Assembly: GCA_016617785.1 (NCBI GenBank)
Contig: JADILM010000003.1
Span: 620,001 to 684,000, forward strand
DNA from: Sporobolomyces roseus
Lineage: Eukaryota > Basidiomycota > Microbotryomycetes > Sporidiobolales > Sporidiobolaceae
Length of the DNA: 64,000 nucleotides
Reading direction: 5' to 3'
This document shows, in pieces, positions 11,522 to 23,597 of this stretch (within the stretch, counting starts at the first letter, position 1; the number at the start of each line of letters is the position of its first letter). The translations under genes were made by a program, and so were the position numbers. The notes below the pieces were generated by a model. That model saw only the letters and a program-made list of their open reading frames with translations. It was not told the origin of the DNA and searched no databases.

Positions 11522-11876
11522 AGGCAGATCTACACGGACATTAGACTAGGTGGTATTTTATTCTGACTGCAGCTCGACTGGATCCATGGCACTCTCTCCC
11601 TTCTCTCTCGCTTAGACTTGTTCAAATGTAGCTTTTTACCTTAGGTTCTCTTTCCTTTTCTGTTTGTTGTTGCATGTAACTATCATCGTTCCCAATCCAT
11701 TGAGATCTCCGGTTGAAGTTGCGAAAAGCGAGAGCCACCTTTCACCGGTTGCGAAATCGCTCTCTTTACCGAGCCCCACTCACTGAACTTTCTCCACTTC
11801 CGACCGTTCGCTCTTCCTCTCTTTCCTCACCTTTAGACACGCACAACGACCACACTAGTCAAACGAACTTCATATT
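11522..11876. other. Intergenic: START 3' end and enoyl-CoA hydratase promoter
   Basis: About 355 bases between two same-direction genes. It is pyrimidine-rich toward the ATG at 11877, as before many fungal start sites. No gene or RNA seen. Confidence 0.5.
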
Positions 11877-12916
11877 ATGCAACACCCTTCAACCGGAGAC
11901 CACCTCGTAGTCACTTTCCCTCTTCCGAAAGTGCTTCAACTTCGACTCAACCGACCTGAAGCACTCAATGCTATGACAGATGCGATGGAGGAAGATATCC
12001 GAAAGATGTTGGATTGGTACGAGGAGGAGAACTCGCTTTGGGCCGTCGTGATCACTGGAACTGGGAGAGCGTTCTGTGCTGGACAGGATTTGAAGGATTG
12101 GCAAAAGACGGCAGCGACTCGTCAATCTCCCAACGAGAAAATGAAGGCGAACCCTCATGGATTCGGAAGTCTAGCGAGGAGGAAGAGCAAGAAACCCATC
12201 ATTATCGCTGTCAAGTACGTTCTCGTTTTCTTCGCTACTCGTTGGAATGCTCGAGCTGACAGTCGGCAAACTGTAGCGGTACATGTATGGGAGGAGGAGC
12301 AGAGGCGAGTGTCAACGGAGATATCGTTATTGGTTGCGAAGGAGCAAAGTTTGGATTTCCTGAGGTCTTGAGAGGTGAGCTTCATCGTCGCGTGGATCCC
12401 TTCGAGCAGCAGATATCCACTCAATGACGAGCTGTTGCAGGCGTTGTGGCGAGTGTTGGGGGCATCCCAAATGCGTTCCTACGATCGCCCATGTTCACGC
12501 CTTATCTCTTGACCGGTGTTCCCATCCCTCAAGACTTACTCAAAGGTCACCTCTTCACCGATGTGGTACCTGTCGACAAAGTGGTATCTACTGCCCTCGA
12601 ATGGGCGAAGCGAGTGACGACGGCAGCACCTGAAGCAGTTTGGGCGACGAAACAGCAAATCGTGTCAACGAAAGATGGAAAAGGAGTCTGGAATGCAGTC
12701 AACGAAAGTCTCAACGGACCTGATATGGCAACCGTATTCGACAGCTTCAATCACAGAGAAGGCTTGAACAGCTTTGTCGAGGTGAGCTCTTCGCAATTTC
12801 GAATCCGGATCTCATCTCGGTGTCAATCTCGCTGACTTGCTTGACGATCCCTCTACCTTGCATAGAAACGAGCTACGGTATTTCAAGATCCTGTCAAGAG
12901 ATCTAGCAAGTTGTAA
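11877..12916 (+). CDS. Peroxisomal enoyl-CoA hydratase/isomerase family protein
   Basis: Crotonase-fold enzyme that probably hydrates or isomerises enoyl-CoA in beta-oxidation or branched acyl-CoA breakdown. Blocks in order: VLQLRLNRPEALNAMTDAM, VVITGTGRAFCAGQDLKDW (CoA site and first oxyanion-hole region), IIIAVN joined across an intron to GTCMGGGAEASVNGDIVIG, then GAKFGFPEVLRGVVASVGG. Both catalytic glutamates of classical hydratases align, at GGGAE and FPE. Three introns: about 12214-12277, 12375-12440 and 12782-12865. The last exon ends KRSSKL then TAA, a perfect SKL peroxisomal targeting signal, so the enzyme is inferred to act in the peroxisome matrix. About 285 residues, normal for the family. 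The exact acyl-CoA cannot be told. Confidence 0.9.
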
Positions 12917-13232
12917 TTGAGCATTTCGATTCTAACCTTCTCACCGCGAACAAACGAAGAGAGAGCTTGAATTTTCGTGGCGCCACGATGATCCTGCAGG
13001 AATTTCCACCTCTTGATCTTAGCCGGCGGTCTACTCGAGACGCGGCAGCCTTCCTTTCTTCCCCCAAGATTTGGAGAGATATCGCGATTTCGACTGGCTG
13101 AATTCTTCAAGCTGTCTAAAAAGCACGTATACTGCTTCTTTCGACTGAACAGGAATGGCGTTGTCAGACTGTCGTAATAATAATCACCTCTCTTGTACTC
13201 TCACCATCCACCCGACCTCGAATGAACAAGAG
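12917..13232. other. Intergenic upstream of Ser-rich protein gene
   Basis: About 315 bases. An in-frame upstream ATG at 13155 could extend the next gene by 26 codons. No RNA gene or repeat seen. Confidence 0.45.
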
Positions 13233-15511
13233 ATGAACGACAGCAGATTCCCCATCTTTGCGAAGAGCAAAACCAATCGTGCTTCTGCCTCATCTTCCCT
13301 TTTACCGCAGATGCAGGAACGTCGCGTGTTTCAACCTCCATTGACGTCGAGTAAAGTGACGAGATCTTCTCAAGGTGTCCATGCAAAGGTGAGTTTACCT
13401 CTCATCTTTCTACTCGATTTGCAAAGAGGAGAGCTGAATGCGAATCCACGTTGCAGTCCTCTCGGTTACCCAAATCTTCTTCTTCCCGACCCTCTTCATC
13501 TCGACCGACTATTTCGAGACCGATCAGTCAACCTCGACCTCAAATCTCTTCCAACACTTCCTCCTCATCGCTCCCGACTTCATTCTCGAGTACTGCTGCC
13601 AAAGAGTCGTTCCTTCCTTCGACTTCTCTACCTTACCTCGATCATACTCCTCGTACTTCGAGTCTCACAGCTCTTCCCACCCTCGCCTCCCGTCGTAACT
13701 TGAGCGTCACGAACCTAGCGACCCCTCAGTTCCGTCCCAATTCCTCCACTCTCGAACCTCGACCTCACTCGTTCCCTCCCCAAAAGAAGCGTCAAACTCC
13801 TCAACCGAGTCGACTCCCTCCTCGAGTCAGTCAAGACCCCTCGAATCCGACTCTCGATCCGTTCAAAATCCACGCATCTCGAGTCCTTCGACCTTCTGCC
13901 TCTTCCCAACGAGATTCCTTCGCTTCGTCCATCTCGACCTCCTCTTTACCTCCCCCTCCTCGTTCTTCATCCCTGACGAGTCCCCTCAGTCCACCACTCC
14001 CTTCTCCTCCCCTCAAGCGTTACTCGACGAACCCCACCTCACCTCTCCCATCCCTACGACGTACAGCAACAGTTCGATCAGCAACCCGACATTCCACCTC
14101 GACTCGAGTAGTTCGAGGTCCTTCATCCCGTCGCAAACCTTCGATATCAGGAACCGAAAGTTTCTTGATGGCACGAACTGGGTCGTCCTCGTCCTCCTCC
14201 TCTGCAATGGGATCGATCTACTCTCAAGACAGTCGTCGAGGCGGTGGAGTCTTGCTTGAAGAAGTCGAATCATCTTCACCTCAGTCGAAAGAATTGATCA
14301 ATCACTGGAAAGCTTTCGTCCAACTCGGTTCTTCCCCTCTAATCGATCAAGTCCCGCCCACTTCCCCTCCCTCCCTCAAGCCCTCTCAGCATCGCCGCCG
14401 TCGTCGTTCCTCAGTCTCGACCCCATCGAAACCCCTCTTCTCTCCTTCGTCGTTCCTACCCTCTCCTGCTCTCGAACGCGCTCCTTCTATCTTATCCATC
14501 TCTTCAACTCCACGAGAACTCTCGAGAACCCTTCCTCAAACAAACCATCACCTCCACACCCGAATCCCATCTTATCCTCCTTCCTCCGTTTCCCTCGACT
14601 CGCAAGGAATGACCAGAGTCGATTCGGAAGTCCTCTTGACTAGATTAACGCTCAAGCGATTAGGAAGTACTGGGTTCGAAGGTGACGCATTAGATAAACT
14701 GGGTCGAGGGGAAAGGGACGGAGGAGAATGGGAAGATTTGAGGGAAGTCGAAAGAGGGATCTTAGAGGAGGAGGAAGAGGTCGAGAGTGTGGAGGATTGG
14801 GCAGATAGGTATAGGGATAGTTTCGATGGATCGTGGAATCAAAAGGAGGAGGAGGAGATCAAGCAAGTCGTACCGGTTTCACCACCTTCCCCTACTTATT
14901 CCTCTGCTTCTTCTTCTTCGTCTTCGAATGGGTCTGGACGATCTGGAGATTCTTCAAGAGCTTGGAAATGGAACCCTTCGAAAGTTACTTCTTCGGCACT
15001 CCTCCCCTCGTCAACTAGTACCTCGACCATGTCGTCTTCGACTTCGATTGGAACTCTTTCGAGGAATTGGTCCAAATCAACTTTGATGGAGGAGTTGGAG
15101 AAGGAAGTTGGGAGGTTATCGAGGGATTTCGACGCCGACAGGGATTACACCGAGTACGAAGAAGGAGGAGGGCAGGAAGGGGAGAATTACGTTTGCGCGT
15201 TGGATTTGATCTTTGAAGATTCGACGGACGAAGAGGAGGAGGAGGAGGCGGAGGTCGAAGTACCGGTTCGAAGAGGTGGTGCACCGTTGAGACCACTTCA
15301 AGCATCTCAATCGACTGGAGTTTCGAGATTACCAAGGTTGAAACCTTCGACTTCGACAACCTCGTTGAGACAACCTGTAGCTATGAGGGGCGATACTCCT
15401 CCAGTTCCGAGTGTACCGAGTGGGTTCGTGAGTAGAATGGTGAAGCCTGGGAGCGTGGTCAAGAAGTTTGAGGGAGTCGGAGGAGCGAAGATGAGAGCGG
15501 GTTGGGTTTAG
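13233..15511 (+). CDS. Ser/Pro/Arg-rich disordered protein of unknown function
   Basis: Not recognised. Exon 1 (ATG at 13233; alternative in-frame ATG at 13155) encodes MNDSRFPIFAKSKTN... and ends HAK before an intron (GTGAGT...GTTGCAG, about 13390-13456). The second exon is open for about 685 codons to 15511. Residues 60-330 are very rich in Ser, Pro, Arg and Thr, with many SP/TP and RxxS patterns, so it may be a kinase target and is probably unstructured. A short ordered block LINHWKAFVQLGSSPLID lies near residue 335, followed by basic RRRRRSS. The C-terminal third has acidic patches and ends with KKFEGVGGAKMRAGWV. Length and composition resemble cell-cycle or polarity scaffolds, but no domain supports that. 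Confidence 0.7.
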
Positions 15512-15663
15512 CTGGTCTAGATAGAGTGTTCAGTTGTTGTACTTCGCGTTTCTAGTCTACTGTTATTCATTCCGAGTTGATCCGAAGCTATCTAGTGAAG
15601 AGTGAGAGTGAAAAAGCGAACTCGCTCGTTTGGTTCCGACTCTTCACCTTCACGACAGCTACG

Positions 15664-17988
15664 ATGTCCTTAGACTTGTCAGATCAAAGAATAAAGCACT
15701 TGTATCATACCATCTTATCTAGAGATTCTCCCATAGACTGGTACGCCCTTCTCTCTCGATCAATAAACATCCGAACCTCGTGCACCTGACACTCTCTGTT
15801 CGATCCAGGTGCTCGTTCGGATATGAGGGAACACCTAACAAACTACACTGCTATGCTTCGGGATCAGGAGGAACAGATCAGCTGCGGGAGAACATCGTTC
15901 GCTTCCCTTTCTCTCACTCCGCGATTTTTACCTCACTTGCCGACAGGATCTCGAAGCGAATAGGCAACCAATGAAGTCCAGTACGGTCTAGTGAAGATTG
16001 AGGGAAGAGTCTTGTTTTGGACGATGATACCGGAGGAAGTCAAAGGTGTAAAGAGAGGTTCGTTCCTTTCGCTATCACTCTGCCTACGAGACTGATGGGA
16101 TTTCAGGAGCACACAGCGAGAGCCTTGGTACACTCGAGATTCCTCACCAACGTCTTCAAGGTATGTACTCGCTCAACGTCGGCGTGCGAGAAGCCAAACT
16201 CATCTTCATGCTCTTCTTCTCTAGTCGCATCACGGGTTATACCTCGCCAACTCACCCTCGGACTTCCAGCTCTCCTACCTTCGCTCTTCTCTCCGTCTCC
16301 CTTCTCTCCCGTCCTCAACTCCCCCCTCATCCCAACAACAACGTTCGCGATCCGTTTCCCAAACCCATTCCCACCATTCCTCCTCTCACAGTCCACCAGC
16401 CTCGACACTCGATCAATCATTCGTATCTGCTGGTTCGACGATCCAACAACTAGCCCCGAAAGATTCGTCGAGTAAGGGAAAAGGGAAAGCGTTGGAAAAG
16501 GATTCACCTCAATTCGATTTGTATCACGAGTACGAGGCTCCCTCTGACTCTCGATCGAGGGAGTTCAACAGAGATTCCTCACCACCTCCTGCTTTACCTG
16601 AGAAACCACCATCCCCTTACCTTTTGCAACCTTCTCCAGCTCTCGATCGCACTTCGAATCCTCTCGACAATCATGACGACACACCACGCTCATCCCTCTC
16701 CCCTCCTCCCTCCTCAGTAACCCCACGTCAAACCCGTCTCTCAACAGGAACGACCCATTCCACCGACTCGACCGATCATTCAGAACCCGCACCTCGACGA
16801 CCCCAAAACGACAGAACCCAAACTACTACACAACAAGGTCCACCTCTCTCCTTGGCTCCCATCGCTCGATCCCCTTCAAACTCTCCTCAACCCGATCAGA
16901 TCAGTCAGTTCAATGAACTCGTCCCTCCTCCTTCGTCAACATCTCGAATCCGACCTGTCAGCGAATCTCCAGCGGCACTTTCAATGCTGAACCCCTCGAA
17001 TCGTGACACTATCTATCATTCGATCGAAGGATCTTTACCCGAAGAATCAGAGGATGAGGGAACTGAAGAGGATGCGATTTTGGATAGTTATGGATCTGCC
17101 GAGAACGAAGGAGAGGTCGAGGATGAGGAGATCAGGAGGGAACGGGTTAGATTGGAAGAAATTCGATTGGGGGAGGAACAGGAGAGTAGGAGGAAAGAAT
17201 ATGAGGAGAGAGAACGAGAAAGAATCGAGCAGGAAGAAGAGGAGCGAATGAGATTCGAGAAGCTAGCTGAAGAGGAGCGATTGAGATCGGAGAAGCTAGC
17301 TGAAGAGGAACGATTGAGATTCGAGGAGGAAGAGGAAGAGCGGTTAAGGTTTGAGGAGGAAGAGAGGATTCGGATTGAGAGGGAGAGACAAGAGACGTTG
17401 AGAGCGAAAGAAGAAATGAGATTGATGGTTGAGCGGGAGAAGCTCGAACGTAAACTGCGGGAAGAAGAGGAGGTTAGGAGGGTTGAGGCGGAGAGGGTCA
17501 GGGCGAGGGAGGAAAGGAAAAGGGATTTGGGAGTCAAGAGGGAAGGTGGAGAGGTTATGCTGCAAGGTGAGGTGAGTGTTCAGGGCGCAGGGAGCATGGT
17601 GAGTCCCTCATTTCCGATCAGTCAATGATGCGCAGAGACTCATCCGAATCGGAACTCACAGCTTTGGAGGAGAAGATACTACGAACTACGAGGGACTGCT
17701 CTATCTTTATCAAAGTCTCAAGCTGTACGTGTCCTCTCTAGCTTTAATCGGCTCTGACTGATAAGCTGATGCTTCGGGTGAGGTCGTTTATAGGATTCTT
17801 CTAAACCAATTGACGTTCTACTGTCTTCCTCAATCCAATCCATAATTCCTCGTCCCTCCGAACCTCTTCCTCCACACTCTTTCAAGGTCATACTCAAGCA
17901 AGACGAGCAAGAGTGGTTGTTCTACACGGATAATGAGGAGGACAAAGAAATGTTGATCGAGGGATTGAGGGTCGCTGCGAGATTATAG
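15664..17988 (+). CDS. ADF-H domain + coiled coil + PH domain protein
   Basis: Assembled from at least seven exons. Residues 1-130 form an actin-depolymerising-factor homology domain of the Abp1/coactosin type: SLDLSDQRIKHLYHTIL, IDWCSFGYEG, GTDQLRENI, NEVQYGLVKIEGRVLFW, then a GTAAAG intron joining EEVKG to EHTARALVHSRFLTNVF and SHHGLYLANSP. A long Ser/Pro/Gln-rich linker follows, then an extended Glu/Arg-rich helix (about 17110-17530, with tandem EKLAEEERLR units). The C-terminus is a PH domain: LQGEVSVQGAGSM, QLWRRRYYELRG, HSFKVILKQDEQEWLFYTD, EDKEMLIEGLRVAARL. The role inferred is linking F-actin to membrane phosphoinositides, for example at endocytic or polarity sites. The splice between GAGSM and the PH strand uses an AG two bases after the obvious CAG, chosen to keep frame. 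Stop TAG at 17986. Confidence 0.8.
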
Positions 17989-18178
17989 ACGAATCTTGCG
18001 CTCACTAAGATTGAAAGCAAATATCCTTATCCGTGACTAGACTGCTCGTGAGTCCACCGTACATCGAGAGTGAGAGCGAGACGATCTGCTCCTGCGAACT
18101 TGGGAATTGTTTGCGAAAGTTTCTTTGCTTCGACTTTGCATCACTCTCCTCTCAACTCGCTCTCTTGTTCTCCGCTGA

Positions 18179-20791
18179 ATGGACGAAGATTCACCTTGGG
18201 GAGCGCCATCATTCCCCTCGTCCTCATCGTCACCGCCTAAACCTTCCACCTCTAATTACTCGCCTCCTTCAACCGAACTTCCTCGTTTCAATTCATCCTG
18301 GGGAACAGACGACACGAGTGGTGGATGGGGCAATAGTGTACATCAAGAAGTGGAGTATGGATCATTCGGTAGTGGGAATGGAGGGAGGGCTGATTTAAGA
18401 GATGAGGAGGTAACAACAGAGAGGAAAGAATCAATTGGCGATGCGTGGGGAACAGGGAGGGATTCACCCGAACTACCTAGAGCAGCACTGCCGTCGATTG
18501 AGCCAGAAGAAGCACACTTGGAATCATCAACTTCGGAACCTCTCGACCTCGAAGACGACTCTCGAATACAATCGAATGGAGGAGCAGAGGCTGTACAGAA
18601 CGCGGATGAAGATGTAGAGGATGATCGAGGATGGGCACCTTCAACTCCACCTTTACCACCGATCGCGAATCTCTCCTTTTCATCTACCTCTCCCTCTTCT
18701 CCCACCGCACCAAAACCTTCTCACACGACATGGGATCCAGGCTCTCTTGACGAACCTGACCTCTCACCCCCACCGCCTCTACCTTCAGTCAATGATTTAT
18801 TCGCAGGATCGCACCAGAATGAGAGGAAAGATTCAGTTGGAGATGGAGAGGAAGCCTGGGGAGCTGCTACGAGCTGGGAGGCACGACAAGAGAAAGAGAG
18901 AATGTGGGAACAAGGTGAGAGGGAAGAGATTGAAAAGGAAATCGAGAGGAAAGTTAGAGAGGCGGAGGAAGCCGCCGAGAGGGGTGAAGAAAGTTGGACG
19001 AATGGAGGATCAGCCGGTGGGAAATCTATCGTCAGTCACTCAAATTCCCTTTTCAGCGTGTAAGATTGTTTCGCTGAAGAAGCTTTTGATGTCGACAGTC
19101 AGCGGCGCATGTGAATGGTTTGAAAGATGATTCTCGAAATTTCGCCAAACAGAATTGGAATCCTTCTACAAACCAATTCGAACCCGACTCGACACCTTCC
19201 GAACCTGATGTGTAAGCTCACGAGATCTCGCTCTCATGTGGTGTCAAAAGCACAACTCACCTAACGCTCACTTCCAAGTCCTTCTCTCCTCTTTAGATTA
19301 TCCGAATCCGTTGAACCTCCCGCTTCAGAACCTCCCATCACAAACGATACACCTTTACCATCACTCTTCAAGTTGACTCCCACTTTATTCCCGAACTTCC
19401 GAAGTGGATTAGACAAGACCGCTGCTAAATCAAACGAAACTTTGAAAGGGACTACTAGTTCACTCAGGAATGCAAAGTTTGGGTATACGGGACGGGAGAA
19501 GGAGAAAGATGGGATGACTTCGATTGAGGAGGCTGGGAAGGGCCATCAAGGGGATGAATACGATTTGGATGCGCCGGGGAGAAACGCACCTTCGAAAACT
19601 TCTTGGTGGGGTCGAAGCGGTGGAGGTGATGCTCAGAAGAAGGAAGAGCGTCATGAAGCGAATACAGTTGGAGCTCAGGAAGTGGGAGGAGACGGAGAAT
19701 CGGGAAAGACGGAAGATCAACAGGTTGGAACGATTGGAAGGTTGTTCAGTCGATTCAAGAAGAACGCACCTGCTGCTGCTTCCTCTGATGCTGGTTCAGC
19801 AAGATCAAGTGGTGAAGCGTCTAGACCGGCGAAACAAGGGCAACCGACCTGGAAAGACGAAGATTTCGATGCACTTGGATCTGGACGATTAGGTTCTTCG
19901 AGTGCGAATCAAAGTCAGCAAGAGGAACAGGATATGGATGATGCACTGGGTGGATTCTTTGGAGACAAGTCGAAGGGGAAAGGTAGTCTCAAGAGTAGAT
20001 CGAGAGTACCGACTGCTCCACCTGAGGACGACTTCGGAGGGTTACTAGGAGCTTTCTCGACTGCGCCCGTCAAAGCACAGACGAGCACTTCTAGGAGCAA
20101 GAAGCCCTTTGATCCTTTCGACCCACTCTCAGAGCCTTCCCCGCCACGGAATCCTCCACAAGCTTCATCGTCGTCTAGTTTAAAACGACCCACTTCAAAC
20201 ATTTCTTTCCCAGCTTTATCCGCTCCATCGCAGCCCTCAAAGCCGGATACAGAAGACGATTCTTTCGACGCTTTCTTCGATTCCGTCACGTCCTCAATCC
20301 CGAAACCTCCCTTGTCATCGATCCCGACTCCTCCTCTCCCCTCCTCTTCTTCACAACGTGCCCCTTCGATTCTCCTCCCCAAATCAACAGCAGCTTCTAA
20401 ACGTACATCTCTCGCCTCTCCGGTTCCTCGGATCTCATCCGCTTCACCGACTCGAATCCGATCCCCCGTTTCGCTTGTCGCTTCTCCCTCGACCTCTTCG
20501 AATCCATCTCGTTCCACCACCCCAATTCTGCCCCTCGCACCTCCACCACCTCCCTCTCAGCCTCTCTCGCAGAGGAATAATCTCTTGGGACCACCTCCCC
20601 TCTCGTCTCAACCGATAGCGAGACCTGTCTCAACTTCGCCTCCTCCTCAACTCCTCGCTCCTTCTGCTCCTTCATCGACGAAGAGAGCTTCTCCTCTCAA
20701 TGCAATCAAGACTCCTCCACCGCCTCCACCAGGTAGAGGTAACTCTGGACCTCTGTCGCAGGATGATTTGTCCTTTTTCGAGAATCTGTAG
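18179..20791 (+). CDS. Acidic WG/DPF-motif protein, possible clathrin accessory factor
   Basis: No named family recognised. The ATG at 18179 gives MDEDSPWGAPSF. The N-terminal 290 residues repeat acidic Trp-Gly patches (EDSPWG, SSWGTDD, GGWGNS, GDAWGTGRD, DRGWAPS) and end in a short charged helix (KERMWEQGEREEIEKEIER). Introns at about 19032-19099 and 19213-19297 bring in SAAHVNGLKDDSRNFAKQ, NWNPSTNQFEPD and LPSLFKLTPTLFPNFRSG. The last exon carries FFGDKSKGKG, DDDFGGLLGAF, DPFDPLSEPSP, DDSFDAFFDS and a Pro-rich tail ending QDDLSFFENL. DPF, FxxF-like and acidic W motifs are typical baits for AP-2, GGA and gamma-adaptin ears, so a role in clathrin traffic is a reasonable but unproven inference. 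About 820 residues, mostly disordered. Confidence 0.7.
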
Positions 20792-20994
20792 TTCTTCGTA
20801 TCTCGCTTTCTTTTTCGCATAGTTTTTTTTGCCTTATTGGATTCAGTTCATTGTTATACGATCTAGGTTGCTATCCGATCACTCAGCGCTTCTGGTAGAG
20901 AGATGTTGACTTTCCCCCCTCTTTCGCTTGGGTCGAGCGAGTTTCGTTCTCTGCTCTCTCACTTGTTCGACTTGCACCTCACACCACTGAATAT

Positions 20995-23210
20995 GGCAGA
21001 TCCAACATCAAAGTCTGAGGATACGGCGACATCTACTACTACAGCAGCGGTTCCCTCATCGTCTACCAACACTGGTCCGTCTCTTTCTCTCTCTGTCTCC
21101 CTCTCTCTCTCCACACTACTGACGATGGGGGAAGGCATGATAGATCAATTGGATGATAGACCTAGACATCAGAAGAGGACGAGAGCAGCTATGGATCCTG
21201 GTACTCCCAAAGTGAGTGAACAAACCCTCTCCATCTCCCTCTCTCTCAGGCTAGACTGCTAGAGCGAGTACTAATGAGACTCTGTGAGCAATGTATCAGG
21301 GTGAAGAAGGTGAACAAAAAGGATTGACTAGTTCAACTCCACTCGCTAAGAAAGGGTGAGTAAAATCGCGACTCTCTATCGCTTCTTATAGCTGATAGAT
21401 CGTTGAGAGGTCTCACAGACGAGTTCAAGATGACGACACTCTTCGCGAAGGGGAAGGTTCACCACAATCTGATCAAGAGAATGGGAAATCAACTACACCA
21501 CCTCCCTCATCCTCTGCTCTTCCTCCTTCGACTCCAGCGACCACTGTCAATCAAGACAAGGTCCCTTCGACAGAAGGGAAAGAGACGAAACATATTCGAG
21601 AAAGAGTCGCAGCTATGAAAGCATCCGGATCTGGACAAGGTGAATCGCAAGATGTTGATATTGCTGAAGTTTCTGGAGGAGAGGAGGTTAAGTCGACTAC
21701 ACGGGAAGGCAAGGAAGAACAAGATAAGGAGATGAAAGCTGCGGAGGTGGCGAGCGAGGTATCGGTCACTGCGGCGAGGTTGGGAGATCAAGAAGAGAAG
21801 AAAGAGGATCAGGATACCGAGATTGCTGAAGTCGCGGCAGAGGTCAGCAAGTCTGCAGAGGAGGTCAATGAGAAGGAACAGGCTGAGCTGACTGGTAGAG
21901 CGAAAGTCGCGGCGGAGGTCAACGAGGTTGCGAAGGAGATTCAGAAGGAGGACACCGAGATCGCTGATACGGCGGCTGAGACTGCTCAAGTCGCTCAAGA
22001 AGTACCCGAAACGAAAGCTGCAAAATCTGTGAGTTGAGCTGAATTGAGCATCTGCGACACGAGCAATCTGCTGATTCTTCAGAATCGTCCGACCTCACAG
22101 ACATCCTTTGTTCCTTACACCGGGAGTGGAGGATCTTCGTTCTCTTCGTTCTCCTCGACCTCTTCTCCCTTCGCTTCCGTCTCTACACCAGCGAAAGCTC
22201 AACCTCTTCCCCCAGCTCCCGCTCCCGTCGAAACCCAAAAACCGAAAACGAAAACCGCCTTTTCCGCATCCCCTTTCCTCTCGAGCTCGATTCCCTTAGC
22301 GAAGAAACCCGAAACTATCTCCAACTCTACCTCTCCATCTGCTCCTTCTTCTTCGACTCTCGCCCCTTCGACTCCCTCTGCTAAACCCCTCTCTTCAAAC
22401 TCTCCATTCTCTGCTTTCGCCTCTACATCTGGATTCGCTTCATCTGCAGCAAAGAAATCTTCACCCTTAGGAGGAGGTGGAGGAGGAGGATTTGGAACCC
22501 CATCATCTGCATTCTCCTCTTACTCTGCCGCTCCCTCTGCATTCGCCAGTGTCCCTTCCACCCCATCCTCCAAATCCCCCTTACCACCCTCGACCTCCTC
22601 AACCGCAGCAACAAACGAGGACGAACCTTCCTCAACCGAGGAATCAGGATCGACAGGGAGAAAAATGGGAGAACCTGAGCAACCAGACGAGAACAAACGG
22701 ATTTATACCGAACGAGAGACGCATACTGGAGAGGAAGAAGACAAGGTCGTTCACAACGTTAGGGCGAAGCTGTATGCTATGCAGGATGGGAATTGGGTCG
22801 AGAGGGGAATGGGTCCTTTGAAAGTCAATTTGACGAAACGAGAGGGAGAGAAAGAAGGTGCTAGGATTGGTGCGTCTTCTCTTCAATCTCAGTATCATCC
22901 TCAATTGCTGACTGGAATGGAGAGAACGTTGCACAGTCATGCGAGCCGATGCAACTCATCGACTCCTACTAAACTCTCCTCTGTTCAAAGAGTTCTTCAT
23001 CGAAGTCTCGAACGAAAAGTATGTCAGATTCACGATTATCGAAGGTTCAGAACCTATCAGTTATATGGCACGAGTACGTCTCAAACTTCCCTCTCCACTC
23101 TTTCGAGCGATTCGAGCTGATCTTGATTCCTCGAACTTCTCCAGTTGGGTAACCCTGCAGCTGCGGAAGCTTTAGTAGCAGCGGTACGAGAACGAACCAA
23201 CCTGCTGTAA
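20995..23210 (+). CDS. YRB2: Ran-binding protein Yrb2 / RanBP3
   Basis: Nuclear Ran-GTP-binding cofactor that assists Crm1 export. The C-terminus is a Ran-binding domain: ETHTGEEEDKVVHNVRAKL, MQDGNWVERGMGPLKVNL, then across an intron (about 22868-22936) MRADATHRLLLNSPLFKEF, EKYVRFTIIEG and GNPAAAEALVAAVRER, ending NLL. The middle is Ser/Pro/Phe/Gly-rich with FGTP, SPFxxF and GFASS patches, as in Yrb2 and nucleoporins. Before it, an Ala/Glu/Val-rich segment (about 21640-22030) repeats IAEVAAEVS-like units. The N-terminus (MADPTSKSEDTATSTTTAA) is spread over small exons with introns near 21075-21150, 21211-21298, 21356-21418 and 22028-22082. A basic KKRTRAAM-like stretch in exon 2 may be a nuclear localisation signal. 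Exact 5' splice sites are approximate. Confidence 0.88.
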
Positions 23211-23597
23211 AAACAAGCTTCCAAGTCACCCATTTTCTCCCTTGTCGAAAAATACCCCTCTCTCGTTCCTTCCTTATTAGTCGTTTCCTGTTCTCTTGTT
23301 CTCTTTCTCTCTGCCTCTCTCTGCACATGCTATAACAACCTTCTTGGTGCACAAGTTTCGATTCATGCGAGAGTAGCGGAATTGTAGTTGACTGCAAAAA
23401 AGAGATGAAAACGAAGTCTACGAACGGATTAAAATGGAGGGTGTGATCCACTGATAGAAAAGACGTGACGATGGGACGAGAGAATGAATGGTATCGGGAG
23501 TTGAGACGAATGTACAAAGGGAAAAAACAGAGTTAGAAACAGGAGAAAGTACACGATTTCCGAAAGATCCTCTAGAACAAACAGACACTTTTGACAT
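23211..23597. other. Convergent 3' region between YRB2 and SPA2
   Basis: About 390 bases between two facing stop codons, with a CT-rich stretch near 23270-23320. No coding signature or RNA gene seen; both 3' UTRs should lie here. Confidence 0.5.

Noticed and set aside
19915..20520. 201-codon minus-strand open frame
   Set aside because: Antisense shadow of the Ser/Pro-rich plus-strand exon; composition mirrors the sense codons.
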